A DNA stretch of 64,000 bases, taken from a virus. The stretch is from positions 62,001 to 126,000 of IMG/VR virus record IMGVR_UViG_3300027747_003534. The stretch is one strand, 5' to 3'. The notes under the pieces were generated by a model. The model was given only the letters and a program-made list of their open reading frames with translations, was not told the origin of the DNA and made no database searches. Positions 44,935 through 53,553 of this stretch are shown here, one piece after another. Made by a program: the position numbers and the translations under genes. Positions within the stretch are counted from its first letter, which is position 1. Each line of letters opens with the position of its first letter.

Positions 44935-46115
44935 TCAATACTTTCTATATAATCATGAATTTGTTCTTTAATCTCTATAGATGTCATTTCGCCAACATCG
45001 GGTTTACTGATTTTAGGTATAAAAATACGATATGTATTTTTACATTTTGAACTAATCTGTTCAGAAGCTTTGCGACCAGCTTCATCTTGATCAGTTAGTA
45101 TTATAAGAGTCATAGCTCCCGAAGAATCCAAAATAATTTTTTGCCTATCGCTTAATGATGATCCAAACATAGCTACGCTGTTATGAATACCATTTTCCTC
45201 CAATCTCCATACATTGCCTGGGCTTTCAACTATAATAGCTGTAGCTGATTTTTGTATAAATGATTTTGCAAACCAAAAATTATATAAGCAATTTTGACTC
45301 TTAAAATTTGAACTATGTTTCCACTTAGAAAATAACCACCTATTATGTTCTGGTGGACATTCCTGTATATTGTCATGATAAGATGAGCATGAGTTACATT
45401 TTTCAAATATGCTTCTACCTGAACAGCCTATCATATGATGATAGTCGTTATCATAAATTGGCACAACAACCCTGTTATACATTTCCTTATTTGGTTTAGA
45501 GCATAGTCCTATATCATATTTATCTAATATTTCTGCAGAGTAATTGCGGTTAGTATAATAGTTGGCTGGTATAGATAAAGACCTTCTTATTTGTTCTCTG
45601 AGTGGTTTTGGTCCATCATTTTGCGATATCGGTTTATTTGTTAAATAATTGACGGCGCTAGAGAAAAACTGTTTATCTTTTGATGATTTAGATATCTTTA
45701 TACTATCAAGATCTTTTTTAAGAAAATTTAGAGCAAAATTTAAAGCTTCATCAAATGAACAAGACTTATCTCCATCTTTAGACCAACCATATTTATTATG
45801 AGATAATATTCCTCTAATAAATCCTATAATAGAAGACTTGAAAATTTGTTCGCAATTGTGTGTTCTGCATTTCCAATTGCCTCTGTATGTATCTCCCTCT
45901 GGATAAAGATTAATAGCAGATTTATTATCTCCACCATGTATTGGACATGACATAGTAATCATCTTAGAATTATTTCTATATTCTATTTGAAAAACATCAA
46001 GTAGATCACAGACATTATCGCAAAGATTATCACAAACAACTTTTAATTTAGCCTGGTCTTTAGTCGAACTTGATTTCTTGTTCATTTTCGCTTTGCTCAT
46101 CAACAATGAATCCAT
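44931..46115 (-). CDS. dnaG: DnaG-like primase
   Basis: About 394 residues from the ATG at 46115; a GTG four codons upstream and ATGs at 46100 and 46085 are alternatives. The zinc-binding domain uses CPIHGGDNKSA and CRTHNC. The TOPRIM core has IIVESPGNVWRLEENG and LTDQDEAGRKA, giving the catalytic Glu and the Asp-x-Asp. The protein overlaps the helicase gene at its 5' end and is shorter than bacterial DnaG because it lacks the C-terminal helicase-binding domain. A second set of cysteines, CNSCSSYH, lies in the middle. It makes RNA primers for the phage replisome. Confidence 0.9.
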   Translation of the reverse strand: MDSLLMSKAKMNKKSSSTKDQAKLKVVCDNLCDNVCDLLDVFQIEYRNNSKMITMSCPIHGGDNKSAINLYPEGDTYRGNWKCRTHNCEQIFKSSIIGFIRGILSHNKYGWSKDGDKSCSFDEALNFALNFLKKDLDSIKISKSSKDKQFFSSAVNYLTNKPISQNDGPKPLREQIRRSLSIPANYYTNRNYSAEILDKYDIGLCSKPNKEMYNRVVVPIYDNDYHHMIGCSGRSIFEKCNSCSSYHDNIQECPPEHNRWLFSKWKHSSNFKSQNCLYNFWFAKSFIQKSATAIIVESPGNVWRLEENGIHNSVAMFGSSLSDRQKIILDSSGAMTLIILTDQDEAGRKASEQISSKCKNTYRIFIPKISKPDVGEMTSIEIKEQIHDYIESIE

Positions 46116-47526
46116 CTTTCTTTCCACCCTTATTATTAATAATTTCTAACCTAGTACGACCTTCAGTAATTTTTGCACACCAGCCCTTCATATGACAATT
46201 AATGTAGTCATTATCATCTAAACCGCCTCCATGTCTACTAATTAAAGGGACTAGTTTTCTATTACCATTTTCTGGACCATCTTCAGCTATCTCTTCTGGA
46301 GTTTTTCTTTTAAATATACTGAAATTACTACATAGCCAAATAATTCTATCAGAACCACTAGCAGCATCAGTGCTCTCTTTAGTAATTCCATCTCTATTTA
46401 GCTGTATAAAAGCAACAATAGGAACCTTATATCTAACGGCAAAATTATGTAAGCTTGTCATCATAAAGCCTAAGACCTGATACTCTTTAAGGTCCTGGGT
46501 CATTCCTGCACTATCCATAATCTTTAAGTAGTCATAAAATATAACACAGTCCTTAGCTGTGCCATCATCATGTAGACCAACTTCTTTAACTATCCATCTT
46601 CTCATAATTGCTAACTGATCCTCAAAGGGTTTTCCAGCAATACTCTTATGAAACATTTTAAGTTCTTTAAGTTTATGAACAGATTGTAATATTTTATTCT
46701 TTTTGTCAGGAGACTCTGAAAACTTTCCAGTTTCTATAGTATTGATTTCAATTTCGCTCATCATGGCCAAAGTTCTATTAATATGGTCTTCTTTATTCAT
46801 TTCGGTATCCATATTAAGAGTAGGAATACCTAAATTAGCAACATTATATCCTATATTGTCAGACATTAAAGTTTTACCAGTCTTTGGTCGTGCTGCTATA
46901 ATATTGACGGTTCCTTTTCTTAAACCTCCACCGATAGACTGATCGTATACTGGAAAGCCTGTTGGTATTCCAACCTGATCTATTTTGTTTTCTTCTAGAT
47001 TTTTAACATATTCATCCAAATTATGGCCGAAGGAAGATGGATTATTATCACCATCATTAAGTAATGAAGTAAAATTAAATATGGTATCTTCTGCTATGCT
47101 GAGAATAGAACCTATAGGCTCACTGCCATTTACATCCAAAATCTTATCTTGAGCTAGTTCTAGTTGTTTTCTTAAAAGTCTGGCTATCTCTAATTTTCTT
47201 ATTTTTGCTGCAAATTTTCTAACATTTTCAAGAATAACAGGAAAGTCCATAACAGCTTTTAAATGCTGCAATTCTTCTTTTTTTGTAAGAATATGGGCTA
47301 GTCCTAACTCTTCAGCAGTAGAAAAAATTGTAGCAATATCTATAGAGGGTTTTTGTTCTCTTTCACAAATAGTTTTTAAGCATTTAAATATAACCGTATT
47401 ACTATCTATAGTAAAAGTAGTATCTTGAATAATATCAGCCACATCAAGATACGCATCTTCACCATAAGTACAGATACCAGCCAATACTGCTCTTTCAGCA
47501 GATGGGTCGCACAATACCATTGTCAT
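46060..47526 (-). CDS. dnaB: DnaB-like replicative helicase
   Basis: 488 residues. The ATG at 47526 is preceded by AGGAG seven bases away and overlaps the stop of the gene before it (ATGA); an ATG six bases downstream is also possible. The N-terminal domain begins DPSAERAVLAG, typical of DnaB. Walker A is AARPKTGKT near residue 209, followed by LNMDTEMNKEDHINR, then VIFYDYLKI (Walker B) and IVAFIQLNRDG. C-terminal basic residues include the loop R-H-G-G-G-L. It unwinds the template and pairs with the primase encoded immediately downstream. Confidence 0.93.
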   Translation of the reverse strand: MTMVLCDPSAERAVLAGICTYGEDAYLDVADIIQDTTFTIDSNTVIFKCLKTICEREQKPSIDIATIFSTAEELGLAHILTKKEELQHLKAVMDFPVILENVRKFAAKIRKLEIARLLRKQLELAQDKILDVNGSEPIGSILSIAEDTIFNFTSLLNDGDNNPSSFGHNLDEYVKNLEENKIDQVGIPTGFPVYDQSIGGGLRKGTVNIIAARPKTGKTLMSDNIGYNVANLGIPTLNMDTEMNKEDHINRTLAMMSEIEINTIETGKFSESPDKKNKILQSVHKLKELKMFHKSIAGKPFEDQLAIMRRWIVKEVGLHDDGTAKDCVIFYDYLKIMDSAGMTQDLKEYQVLGFMMTSLHNFAVRYKVPIVAFIQLNRDGITKESTDAASGSDRIIWLCSNFSIFKRKTPEEIAEDGPENGNRKLVPLISRHGGGLDDNDYINCHMKGWCAKITEGRTRLEIINNKGGKKDGFIVDEQSENEQEIKFD

Positions 47527-47915
47527 CAGCCCGCTCCTGCTGAACATTTATTACATTTATACCTATCAACGCCTTCTGTTATTAAAACAGGATTTACTTT
47601 TTCTTTTTTGCCACAAACTCTACATATAGTATTTACCAATTCAAAAGGCCTAGCTCTTGGAACAGGGGGAAGAACAGATAGTTTCTTATCTATAGCTATA
47701 TCTTCTTTGTGCATTCTGGCTTCTGTCATGCTATCGAATTTATTTTCTCTTGTTGGCTTACTTTTAGTTTGTGTCTGAGTATTCTTTTTGGCCTTAGGTT
47801 TTTTGGTTGACTTAGTCTCTTTATTCTGTTTGTCCTCTTCAGTTTGGGGGAGCATGGACTGAAGCATAATAATCATTTGTTGAATTTGTTGTGGGTCTAA
47901 ATTAATATTATCCAT
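47526..47915 (-). CDS. Small zinc-finger protein upstream of helicase
   Basis: 129 residues. The N-terminus starts with an amphipathic helix (QQIQQMIIMLQSML), followed by a Lys/Thr-rich disordered linker. The C-terminal end has CRVCGKKEKV and YKCNKCS, a four-cysteine zinc ribbon. The stop codon overlaps the helicase start. A role in helicase loading or nucleic-acid binding is possible, as the linker and zinc ribbon suggest a scaffold, but it is inference. Confidence 0.65.
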   Translation of the reverse strand: MDNINLDPQQIQQMIIMLQSMLPQTEEDKQNKETKSTKKPKAKKNTQTQTKSKPTRENKFDSMTEARMHKEDIAIDKKLSVLPPVPRARPFELVNTICRVCGKKEKVNPVLITEGVDRYKCNKCSAGAG

Positions 47916-48399
47916 TTTTTGTTGCCAGTTTAATTTTTTGAATAGAAATAAGTATATCTGATAGATTTTTGATAGAATTCGCTAAATATGATAATCTGTC
48001 TGTTCGCTGTTTGGAATAAATTTTTATTTTATTTATAGCTTGAGCCTTTTCATTATTCTTAATAGCTTGGAGAGATTTCTCCACATATCCGTATCCTTTA
48101 TAATTATTTATTTCATCTGCTATAACCATTTTAATTGTTTCATCAGCCCAATTATTTCTAGCTATTTCTCTGTTTATGGTGCGTTGTATATAAAAAGAAA
48201 ACTGAGCTAATCTATAAGATATTTGAGAACAATCTTCTGGTGTTATTCTCTCTAGCTCTGTTCTATCCATAGTAAGATAATTATTTAGCTCTTGCTCTGG
48301 CATACCAGCGTTATTATATTTAGGTATACCAAGACCCTTTTCATATTCATCTAGAATATTATCCCAATCTTGTAATTCTTCTTTAGCCGTTTTGTTCAT
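47908..48399 (-). CDS. Hypothetical helical protein in replication block
   Basis: 163 residues, mostly helical (Lys, Glu, Leu, Ile, Asn). A segment ITPEDCSQISYRLAQFSFY followed by QRTINREIARNNWADE resembles conserved small phage replication-block proteins that I cannot name. The C-terminal third (about residues 125-155) has coiled-coil-like heptads. Genes overlap on both sides (8 and 17 bases). It may be a recombination or replication accessory protein; unknown. Confidence 0.6.
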   Translation of the reverse strand: MNKTAKEELQDWDNILDEYEKGLGIPKYNNAGMPEQELNNYLTMDRTELERITPEDCSQISYRLAQFSFYIQRTINREIARNNWADETIKMVIADEINNYKGYGYVEKSLQAIKNNEKAQAINKIKIYSKQRTDRLSYLANSIKNLSDILISIQKIKLATKNG

Positions 48400-48799
48400 T
48401 TATTAATCTCCCAATCCATTGATTTTCATTTTCATCAAACGGTAATGCTATAAATTTAATCTGATTAATTTCACACCACTCTATTTTTTCGCGATCTCTT
48501 TTTTGTGATCTTATAAAACCTAAAGTATTATGATGATAAAAAGGAACAAACTTATAGTGCTGTTCTCCGTGAACTTCTATGCACGTTTGAATTAATGGCA
48601 AGTAAAAATCTAAAAATAATGTTTCATTTTTCCTAATTAAAATTGGTATTTCCTCTAATAATTGCAAAGTTGGAAAACACGATATCAGTGCTGAGCGAGC
48701 TTTTAGATGCAAATTAGACTTGTTAGCAATCTTGCCTTTAGCCATATTCCCAGTAAGCTGCCATTGAGATATGTTTCCATCTAGATCTCTCACTATCAT
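48383..48799 (-). CDS. Small PD-(D/E)XK endonuclease
   Basis: 138 residues. The core reads LFLDFYLPLIQTCIEVHGEQ, then HYKFVPFYHHN, then RDREKIEWCEINQIKFIALP. The Asp in LDFYLP, Glu in IEVHGEQ and the following His are the metal-ligand candidates of a Vsr/very-short-patch-type fold. It begins four bases into the end of the recA gene, so it is probably co-translated and works in the recombination module. A role in resolving or processing recombination intermediates is likely; sequence preference unknown. Confidence 0.7.
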   Translation of the reverse strand: MIVRDLDGNISQWQLTGNMAKGKIANKSNLHLKARSALISCFPTLQLLEEIPILIRKNETLFLDFYLPLIQTCIEVHGEQHYKFVPFYHHNTLGFIRSQKRDREKIEWCEINQIKFIALPFDENENQWIGRLINEQNG

Positions 48800-49818
48800 C
48801 CTTTGATCCCCATCATTTCCTTAACTTTAATCCACAGGTTTTCGTATATCTCAGGATTGTCAACAAGATATTGACGAACCTTTTCTGTTCCTTGAAATTT
48901 TGGTTTTGACTCAACCGTGGTTATGGTGTACCAAGCCCCTGCTTTATGTATTAGTCCCAAGTCTGAAGCTAGTGTAACCAGTTCTGTTTGTTTGTCAATA
49001 CCCTGACCATATCTTATATAGCTTGTGATAGTACCACCCGGTGGTCCGAGAGCCGAGCATTGTACTTGCCATTGAATTTCTTGACCTATTTGTTGACCAT
49101 CTTCTGCTGATCCAACTTTCCATGCTTTATGAAATTGTGCTTTTAGCTTAATATCCGTCTGATAAGCAATAGCTTGTCCACTCTTTTCTTTCCACTCACT
49201 ATGACCCAGCCCTGGGTTACCCATAAGATGAGTAATTCCAATTACGATATTTCTATTGACAGGTATAACATTAGCCACTTTTCTGCAAAACTTAGCTAAT
49301 AATTTAGCACCATCTGCTCGTTGCATTTTATCCATATCGCTTGTTATTTCAGCTTCTGTACATAATGCAGAATAGGAGTCTATTATTAGTATTGATCCTG
49401 GAATTTCATTAATAATTCTTTCTCCAATTTGAAGGTATTCTTCAGCGTGTAATATTTTACCCTGTTTTGACCCTATGACATTAAATCGTGTCAAATCAAG
49501 GCCAGGAATACCCTCCAGATCTCGTTTTTTCAGACGCCCTTCGATGTTTAAGTAATATACCTGACGCCCTTCCGAAAAAGAACTATGAGCGTATTCTTTT
49601 TTTTGTCCAGTAGCACAAAAATCTAGAGAAGTAGTAGTTTTCCCACATTTTGGTTGACCGGTTAAAATTACAAAACTGCCTTCAGGAATACCTCCATTCA
49701 AAACAATATCTAGAGAAGGACTTATTGGTATGGTAATTAATTTTTTATCTACAATAGAATTACCATTCAGTATAATATCATCTCCGAATTTTTTTTCTAC
49801 GTCATCCTTTAAGCTCAT
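48796..49818 (-). CDS. recA: RecA-like recombinase
   Basis: 340 residues, normal for RecA/UvsX relatives. Walker A is GQPKCGKT (residues 54-61), Walker B is SILIIDSYSAL, and the L1/L2 region includes ITHLMGNPGLGHSEW. A C-terminal HKAGAWYT segment matches RecA's fold end, and a short basic tail follows. It promotes strand exchange in phage recombination and replication restart. The gene follows a hypothetical gene with one base overlap and precedes the small nuclease. Confidence 0.9.
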   Translation of the reverse strand: MSLKDDVEKKFGDDIILNGNSIVDKKLITIPISPSLDIVLNGGIPEGSFVILTGQPKCGKTTTSLDFCATGQKKEYAHSSFSEGRQVYYLNIEGRLKKRDLEGIPGLDLTRFNVIGSKQGKILHAEEYLQIGERIINEIPGSILIIDSYSALCTEAEITSDMDKMQRADGAKLLAKFCRKVANVIPVNRNIVIGITHLMGNPGLGHSEWKEKSGQAIAYQTDIKLKAQFHKAWKVGSAEDGQQIGQEIQWQVQCSALGPPGGTITSYIRYGQGIDKQTELVTLASDLGLIHKAGAWYTITTVESKPKFQGTEKVRQYLVDNPEIYENLWIKVKEMMGIKG

Positions 49819-50234
49819 TATTCTAGATCCTTTAGTTTGGAAATAATGTTATTATTATTTTGAGAGGCGCCAAATTTAACTTGAGTATTTCGTTCAATTT
49901 GTAGAGTAATTTTTTTATTCTCTGAAGCTATAAGAGCCTCCTGCTGTTCTATGATAGCTGGTAGGTGGGGTGCTCGCAAAGAATATATTCTTCTTCCCGC
50001 GTCTGTGCCTAGAGCCTTTACTATTGCTTTAGAGCTATACTTTTTAAGAAGCTTATGTGCTGAACCTATTTGATTACTATAAAATGATGCCCATTTTTTT
50101 TCTATCCAAAATCTATAATGCAAATCTTCTTTTTGCGATAAGGCTTTTCTTTCACAAATAATCTCTGTTATAAACTGAGCTGCCGATACTGGTTTATCAT
50201 TAGAGTATCGAGATAGATAAGTATCATTTTTCAT
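49818..50234 (-). CDS. Hypothetical protein upstream of recA
   Basis: 138 residues. The N-terminal part contains PVSAAQFITEIICERKALS, resembling the opening of small phage DNA-binding or recombination proteins; the middle, KLLKKYSSKAIVKAL, is basic. The C-terminal third is polar. It overlaps the gene before it by eleven bases and recA by one. Conserved layout suggests a recombination accessory. No motif. Confidence 0.6.
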   Translation of the reverse strand: MKNDTYLSRYSNDKPVSAAQFITEIICERKALSQKEDLHYRFWIEKKWASFYSNQIGSAHKLLKKYSSKAIVKALGTDAGRRIYSLRAPHLPAIIEQQEALIASENKKITLQIERNTQVKFGASQNNNNIISKLKDLE

Positions 50235-50646
50235 TTTGTTTATTTGAGTGAATAATCCTGCAAGATTCTTCCAAAGTGCTATGAAATTTATTTAAAAAAT
50301 TATCTACATGAGATTTATAATCACTATTTATATCTAAAGGTATATGATAAAATTTTTCTATTATATCAACTATAGATAATAATTGTCTTTGTTCGCCGAT
50401 TTGAGATACTTCGGCTTTAACTGTAAAAATTAGCTCATTTGGGAAACCAGTTAAATTCTTTTTCTGAATAATATCGGGATGGTCTTCAGATAAATCAACA
50501 TATGGATCAGTAATTTCCTCTAATTTTTTGTTTTTTTCATCTTTTTCATTTTCCAAACTAGCTAATATCTTTGTTTGTATTTTATCTAGAATTTCTTTTT
50601 CTTCTTCAGATAATTCATTTACAACACTTTGAAAAAAATCTGTCAT
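50224..50646 (-). CDS. Hypothetical acidic helical protein
   Basis: 140 residues, rich in Glu, Lys and Ile. The first 45 residues are strongly charged and probably form a coiled coil (EEEKEILDKIQTKIL). A middle segment with NELIFTVKAEVSQIG is beta-like. No known motif. It is transcribed with the small genes between HNH and recA. Function unknown. Confidence 0.6.
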   Translation of the reverse strand: MTDFFQSVVNELSEEEKEILDKIQTKILASLENEKDEKNKKLEEITDPYVDLSEDHPDIIQKKNLTGFPNELIFTVKAEVSQIGEQRQLLSIVDIIEKFYHIPLDINSDYKSHVDNFLNKFHSTLEESCRIIHSNKQNEK

Positions 50647-50648
50647 AA

Positions 50649-50990
50649 TTATTTGCTATATGGTCTATAGATTCCTGTTTGCGTTTTAGTTGTTGATGTT
50701 ATATTTTTTTTAAGATCGTCATTTAGTTGAGATGCTTCCTTGGTCATTACTGCCACATTACGAGTTTTATTAGAAGTTTCGGTGATCATTAAATTTTTAG
50801 ACCGAGAACCATTTACCGGAGAGGTTTTTGTTTTCAAGCCCTTTTCAGCAATTTTATTATTTTGTTCTGTTATAGTATTTGTGATTTGTGTTTTACTTAG
50901 TTTTGTTTCTGATACTATATAATCAATATCATGTCCTTCGCTATTTAACCATAGGATAGCGTATTTCTGCATTTTATTAATTCTTGCCAT
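50649..50990 (-). CDS. Small helix-turn-helix-like protein
   Basis: 113 residues. The first 45 residues (KMQKYAILWLNSEGHDIDYI then SETKLSKTQITNTITEQ) look like a helix-turn-helix DNA-binding unit. The rest is basic and probably disordered, ending in TGIYRPYSK. Shares one base with the gene upstream of it. It could be a small transcriptional or replication regulator, but this is inference. Confidence 0.55.
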   Translation of the reverse strand: MARINKMQKYAILWLNSEGHDIDYIVSETKLSKTQITNTITEQNNKIAEKGLKTKTSPVNGSRSKNLMITETSNKTRNVAVMTKEASQLNDDLKKNITSTTKTQTGIYRPYSK

Positions 50991-51382
50991 TATTCATGTT
51001 CCCTTTCTGCATTAATTAGCAGTGAAATATTTTTTGTATTAAGAAATTCTACATACATATTAAAAACCTTTTGTCCTACCTCTTTAAATTTATCATTAGA
51101 TCTGCATATTCTATTTAAAAAAGTATGTGTCTTTTCCTGACCATAAATTGATATTGGATTATAAAATTTCCCATTATTTCCAAGTCTTATGGTATATTTA
51201 ATTGAACCATTTTTTCTTATTATTTTTTTTGCTAGGACAGTATTATTTTCTTCTTTGGATCTCGCTTTATTTGCTTCATCAATAAAAGATTCTGTGCCTA
51301 TCAATGTATATAATTCTGTTATTTCTTCAATATTGTCTTTTTTAGTAAATAAACTACTAGGCTTAAAAATAAAATTATCCAT
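50990..51382 (-). CDS. Hypothetical protein
   Basis: 130 residues from the ATG at 51382, chosen because AAGGAA lies seven bases upstream; an ATG at 51412 in the same frame would overlap the upstream gene. Mixed alpha/beta, with IIRKNGSIKYTIRLGNNGKF as the clearest beta-hairpin. No conserved motif was recognised. Part of the string of small genes between HNH and recA. Confidence 0.6.
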   Translation of the reverse strand: MDNFIFKPSSLFTKKDNIEEITELYTLIGTESFIDEANKARSKEENNTVLAKKIIRKNGSIKYTIRLGNNGKFYNPISIYGQEKTHTFLNRICRSNDKFKEVGQKVFNMYVEFLNTKNISLLINAEREHE

Positions 51383-51399
51383 TGTATAATTCCTTATGT

Positions 51400-51753
51400 T
51401 TATCCATTCCATTTGTATTTAATTTTTGGTTTTTTTATTCTAGACATACCTTTTGGTAATTGTTTATTAGAGACTTCTTCTTTATAGCTATTATGTTTTT
51501 TTTCTAATTCTGTTTTATGATCTTCACTCAATCTGTCTCTATTTCTATTTGCTAAATCACCTATTGTTTTAAGTTCACTATCATTTTTTTTGATAGATGT
51601 GCTAAGGGTTGATACGTCTTCAATATATAGCCTATAAGTATTTTTATTCTTCTTGCAATACTCACATGAGGCATTTTCTACATAGTCTTTGATACTACAA
51701 AAAATTTCAAATTTAGTTTGACATTTATTACAAAAATATGAATAAGTAGGCAT
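51400..51753 (-). CDS. FmdB-type zinc-ribbon protein
   Basis: 117 residues. The N-terminus MPTYSYFCNKCQTKFEIF and, after about 16 residues, CEYCKKNKN make the four-cysteine ribbon of the FmdB regulatory family. A charged, mostly helical tail of 70 residues ends in KPKIKYKWNG. Typical of small phage or bacterial DNA- or RNA-binding proteins. The next gene upstream starts only four bases away. Function not known. Confidence 0.75.
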   Translation of the reverse strand: MPTYSYFCNKCQTKFEIFCSIKDYVENASCEYCKKNKNTYRLYIEDVSTLSTSIKKNDSELKTIGDLANRNRDRLSEDHKTELEKKHNSYKEEVSNKQLPKGMSRIKKPKIKYKWNG

Positions 51754-51756
51754 GTT

Positions 51757-52338
51757 TTATATATAGGATTCTGGTAAATAAACAGCCCACTCTGTAGGGA
51801 TGTCGCTTCTTATATTAAGGAGCTGGTTGGTGATCGGCAAGTATTTTGGACACTTATTGGGCGCCGTAGGCATATTTTTTAAAGGCATGTTAGCCTGTTT
51901 TGGAGTTCTATTACCTTTTCTCCTGTTACATACTACACATGCTGTTACTATATTTGTCCAACAAGTAGGAGATCCCATCTGTTGTGTCCAAACAGATTTG
52001 GGAATAACATGATCGTATGTTAATTCATTGATATGTTTTTTTATGCCACAATATTGACAGCTATAATTATCTCTTATAAAAAGATTTTTCCTACAAAAAT
52101 TTACTTTTTGATTGTTATTCCTAAAATATCTAGCGGTTTTAGCAACTGCTGGTATTGGAATTTTTTTATTATTGGTACCACAAATATAATCATCTTTATA
52201 AAAGTCTATAATTTCCATGCCAGTCTTTGGATTTTCAGCATACCTGAAAGACCATACCAAAGCTCTTTTCCAACTAATTATACCTAATGGACTATAATCA
52301 GCATTAAGTACAAGACATTTACTGTTTTGTTGTTTCAT
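51757..52338 (-). CDS. HNH endonuclease
   Basis: 193 residues. The C-terminal half contains CQYCG, LTYDHVIPKSVW and TACVVCNRRKGNRTP, the zinc-stabilised HNH pattern with catalytic His and downstream Asn. The N-terminal half (VLNADYSPLGIISWKRALVW) is a conserved accessory region of this HNH subfamily found in bacteria and phages. It may be a homing or packaging-related nuclease; position beside PhoH, away from terminase, favours a DNA-processing or homing role. It overlaps the PhoH gene by 20 bases. Confidence 0.85.
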   Translation of the reverse strand: MKQQNSKCLVLNADYSPLGIISWKRALVWSFRYAENPKTGMEIIDFYKDDYICGTNNKKIPIPAVAKTARYFRNNNQKVNFCRKNLFIRDNYSCQYCGIKKHINELTYDHVIPKSVWTQQMGSPTCWTNIVTACVVCNRRKGNRTPKQANMPLKNMPTAPNKCPKYLPITNQLLNIRSDIPTEWAVYLPESYI

Positions 52339-53053
52339 TTTCGTAGGCGTCTAAACGAACAAGAATTTTTGCTATGATTGGATTTCTTACAATATCTGAA
52401 AATTGAAGTCTGGCAACTGCTATGCCTTCTATAGTCTCTAACTGTTCTATCATCTCTAAAAATCCTCCTTGGAGATGTCTTTGTAGATCAGACTGACCAA
52501 TATCGCCTGTTAGAACCATTTTGCTATCTTTGCCTAGTCTTGTTATTAACATTTTAAGTTGTTCATAAGAAGCATTTTGACATTCATCAGCAACAATAAA
52601 ACAGTTGTTAAAATTTCTACCTCTCATTAATCCAAGTGGAACAATTTCTATTTTGTTATTTAGTTTAAGAGAAGTATATTGAGCTGTTGAGATAAAATGA
52701 TTTACTTCATCTAGTATGGGCAGTAAATATGGATGTATTTTTTCTTCTGCTGTTCCTGGTAAATATCCTATCTTTTCTCCACTCTCAACTATTGGTCTTG
52801 TGATAATAATTTTTTTAACTTTGTCATCTAGTAAATATTCTAAAGCTAAACCAATAGCACAGTGCGTTTTGCCGCTACCAGCTGCTCCTTGACAAAATGT
52901 TATATGATTTTCAGCTATGCTTCTAATGTATTCTTTTTGATTTTCACTTCTTGGCTTTAATCTATTCCTATAAGCCGCTCCTTGTTGCACAATCTCATTA
53001 GTAGCATCAACAACCCTAGGTCTTTTAGATGACCTTTTATTATTTTTTTTCAA
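52319..53053 (-). CDS. phoH: PhoH-like ATPase
   Basis: 244 residues starting with TTG; AAGGG is located seven bases upstream and no in-frame ATG lies nearby. Walker A is CQGAAGSGKTH, then ITRPIVESGEKIGYLPG and EIVPLGLMRGRNF, then Walker B FIVADECQNA and VLTGDIGQSD. The family is common in phages but its exact biochemical role is not firmly known. It may aid RNA or nucleotide metabolism. It has a basic N-terminal tail. Confidence 0.92.
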   Translation of the reverse strand: MKKNNKRSSKRPRVVDATNEIVQQGAAYRNRLKPRSENQKEYIRSIAENHITFCQGAAGSGKTHCAIGLALEYLLDDKVKKIIITRPIVESGEKIGYLPGTAEEKIHPYLLPILDEVNHFISTAQYTSLKLNNKIEIVPLGLMRGRNFNNCFIVADECQNASYEQLKMLITRLGKDSKMVLTGDIGQSDLQRHLQGGFLEMIEQLETIEGIAVARLQFSDIVRNPIIAKILVRLDAYENETTKQ

Positions 53054-53096
53054 GAGTGAGCCCTTATTAATAGATGTAAAATAACTCTTGTTCCTT

Positions 53097-53125
53097 ATAA
53101 TACACCATATAAAAATAAATGATAA
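53097..53125 (-). promoter_or_regulatory. Candidate promoter of the phoH gene
   Basis: TTATCA, 17 bases, TATTAT on the minus strand in the 74-base gap downstream of dut. The match to sigma70 consensus is four of six and five of six. It would give a leader of about 35 bases containing the AAGGG ribosome site. Confidence 0.4.
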
Positions 53126-53127
53126 TC

Positions 53128-53553
53128 TTAACTCACTCCGGTAGAACCAAAACCACCATTACCTCTTTCCGTATCTGTTAAGTTGTCATTTTCTGAAAAA
53201 GACATATTATAATGTGCTTCAATAATTAATTGAGCTATTCTGTCTCCTTGATTAACTACAAAATCATTGTGTTTGTCTGTATTAAAAAGAATAACCCCAA
53301 TCTCTCCTCTATAAGAGCTGTCTATAACTCCAGCTAAGACATCAATACCATTTTTAAAAGCTAGTCCGGATCGTGGCGCAATTCTACCATAATAATTTTT
53401 TGGAATTTCGATACTAATTCCTGTTTTTATTAAAGCCCTTGATAGTGGAGCTATAACAACAGATTCAATGGAGCATAAGTCCGCACCAGCATCAGTTTCA
53501 TTAGCTCTAAAGGGTATCTTGGCTGCTTCATTTAGTTTTTTAATTTTAATCAC
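53128..53553 (-). CDS. dut: dUTPase, trimeric type
   Basis: 141 residues. The five conserved motifs are present: DAGADLCS, APRSGLA, GVIDSSYRGEIGV, QGDRIAQLII and the C-terminal RGNGGFGSTG. It hydrolyses dUTP to dUMP, preventing uracil incorporation and supplying dUMP for thymidylate synthesis. It is directly adjacent to the reductase large subunit gene, without overlap. Length is normal. Confidence 0.96.
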   Translation of the reverse strand: MIKIKKLNEAAKIPFRANETDAGADLCSIESVVIAPLSRALIKTGISIEIPKNYYGRIAPRSGLAFKNGIDVLAGVIDSSYRGEIGVILFNTDKHNDFVVNQGDRIAQLIIEAHYNMSFSENDNLTDTERGNGGFGSTGVS

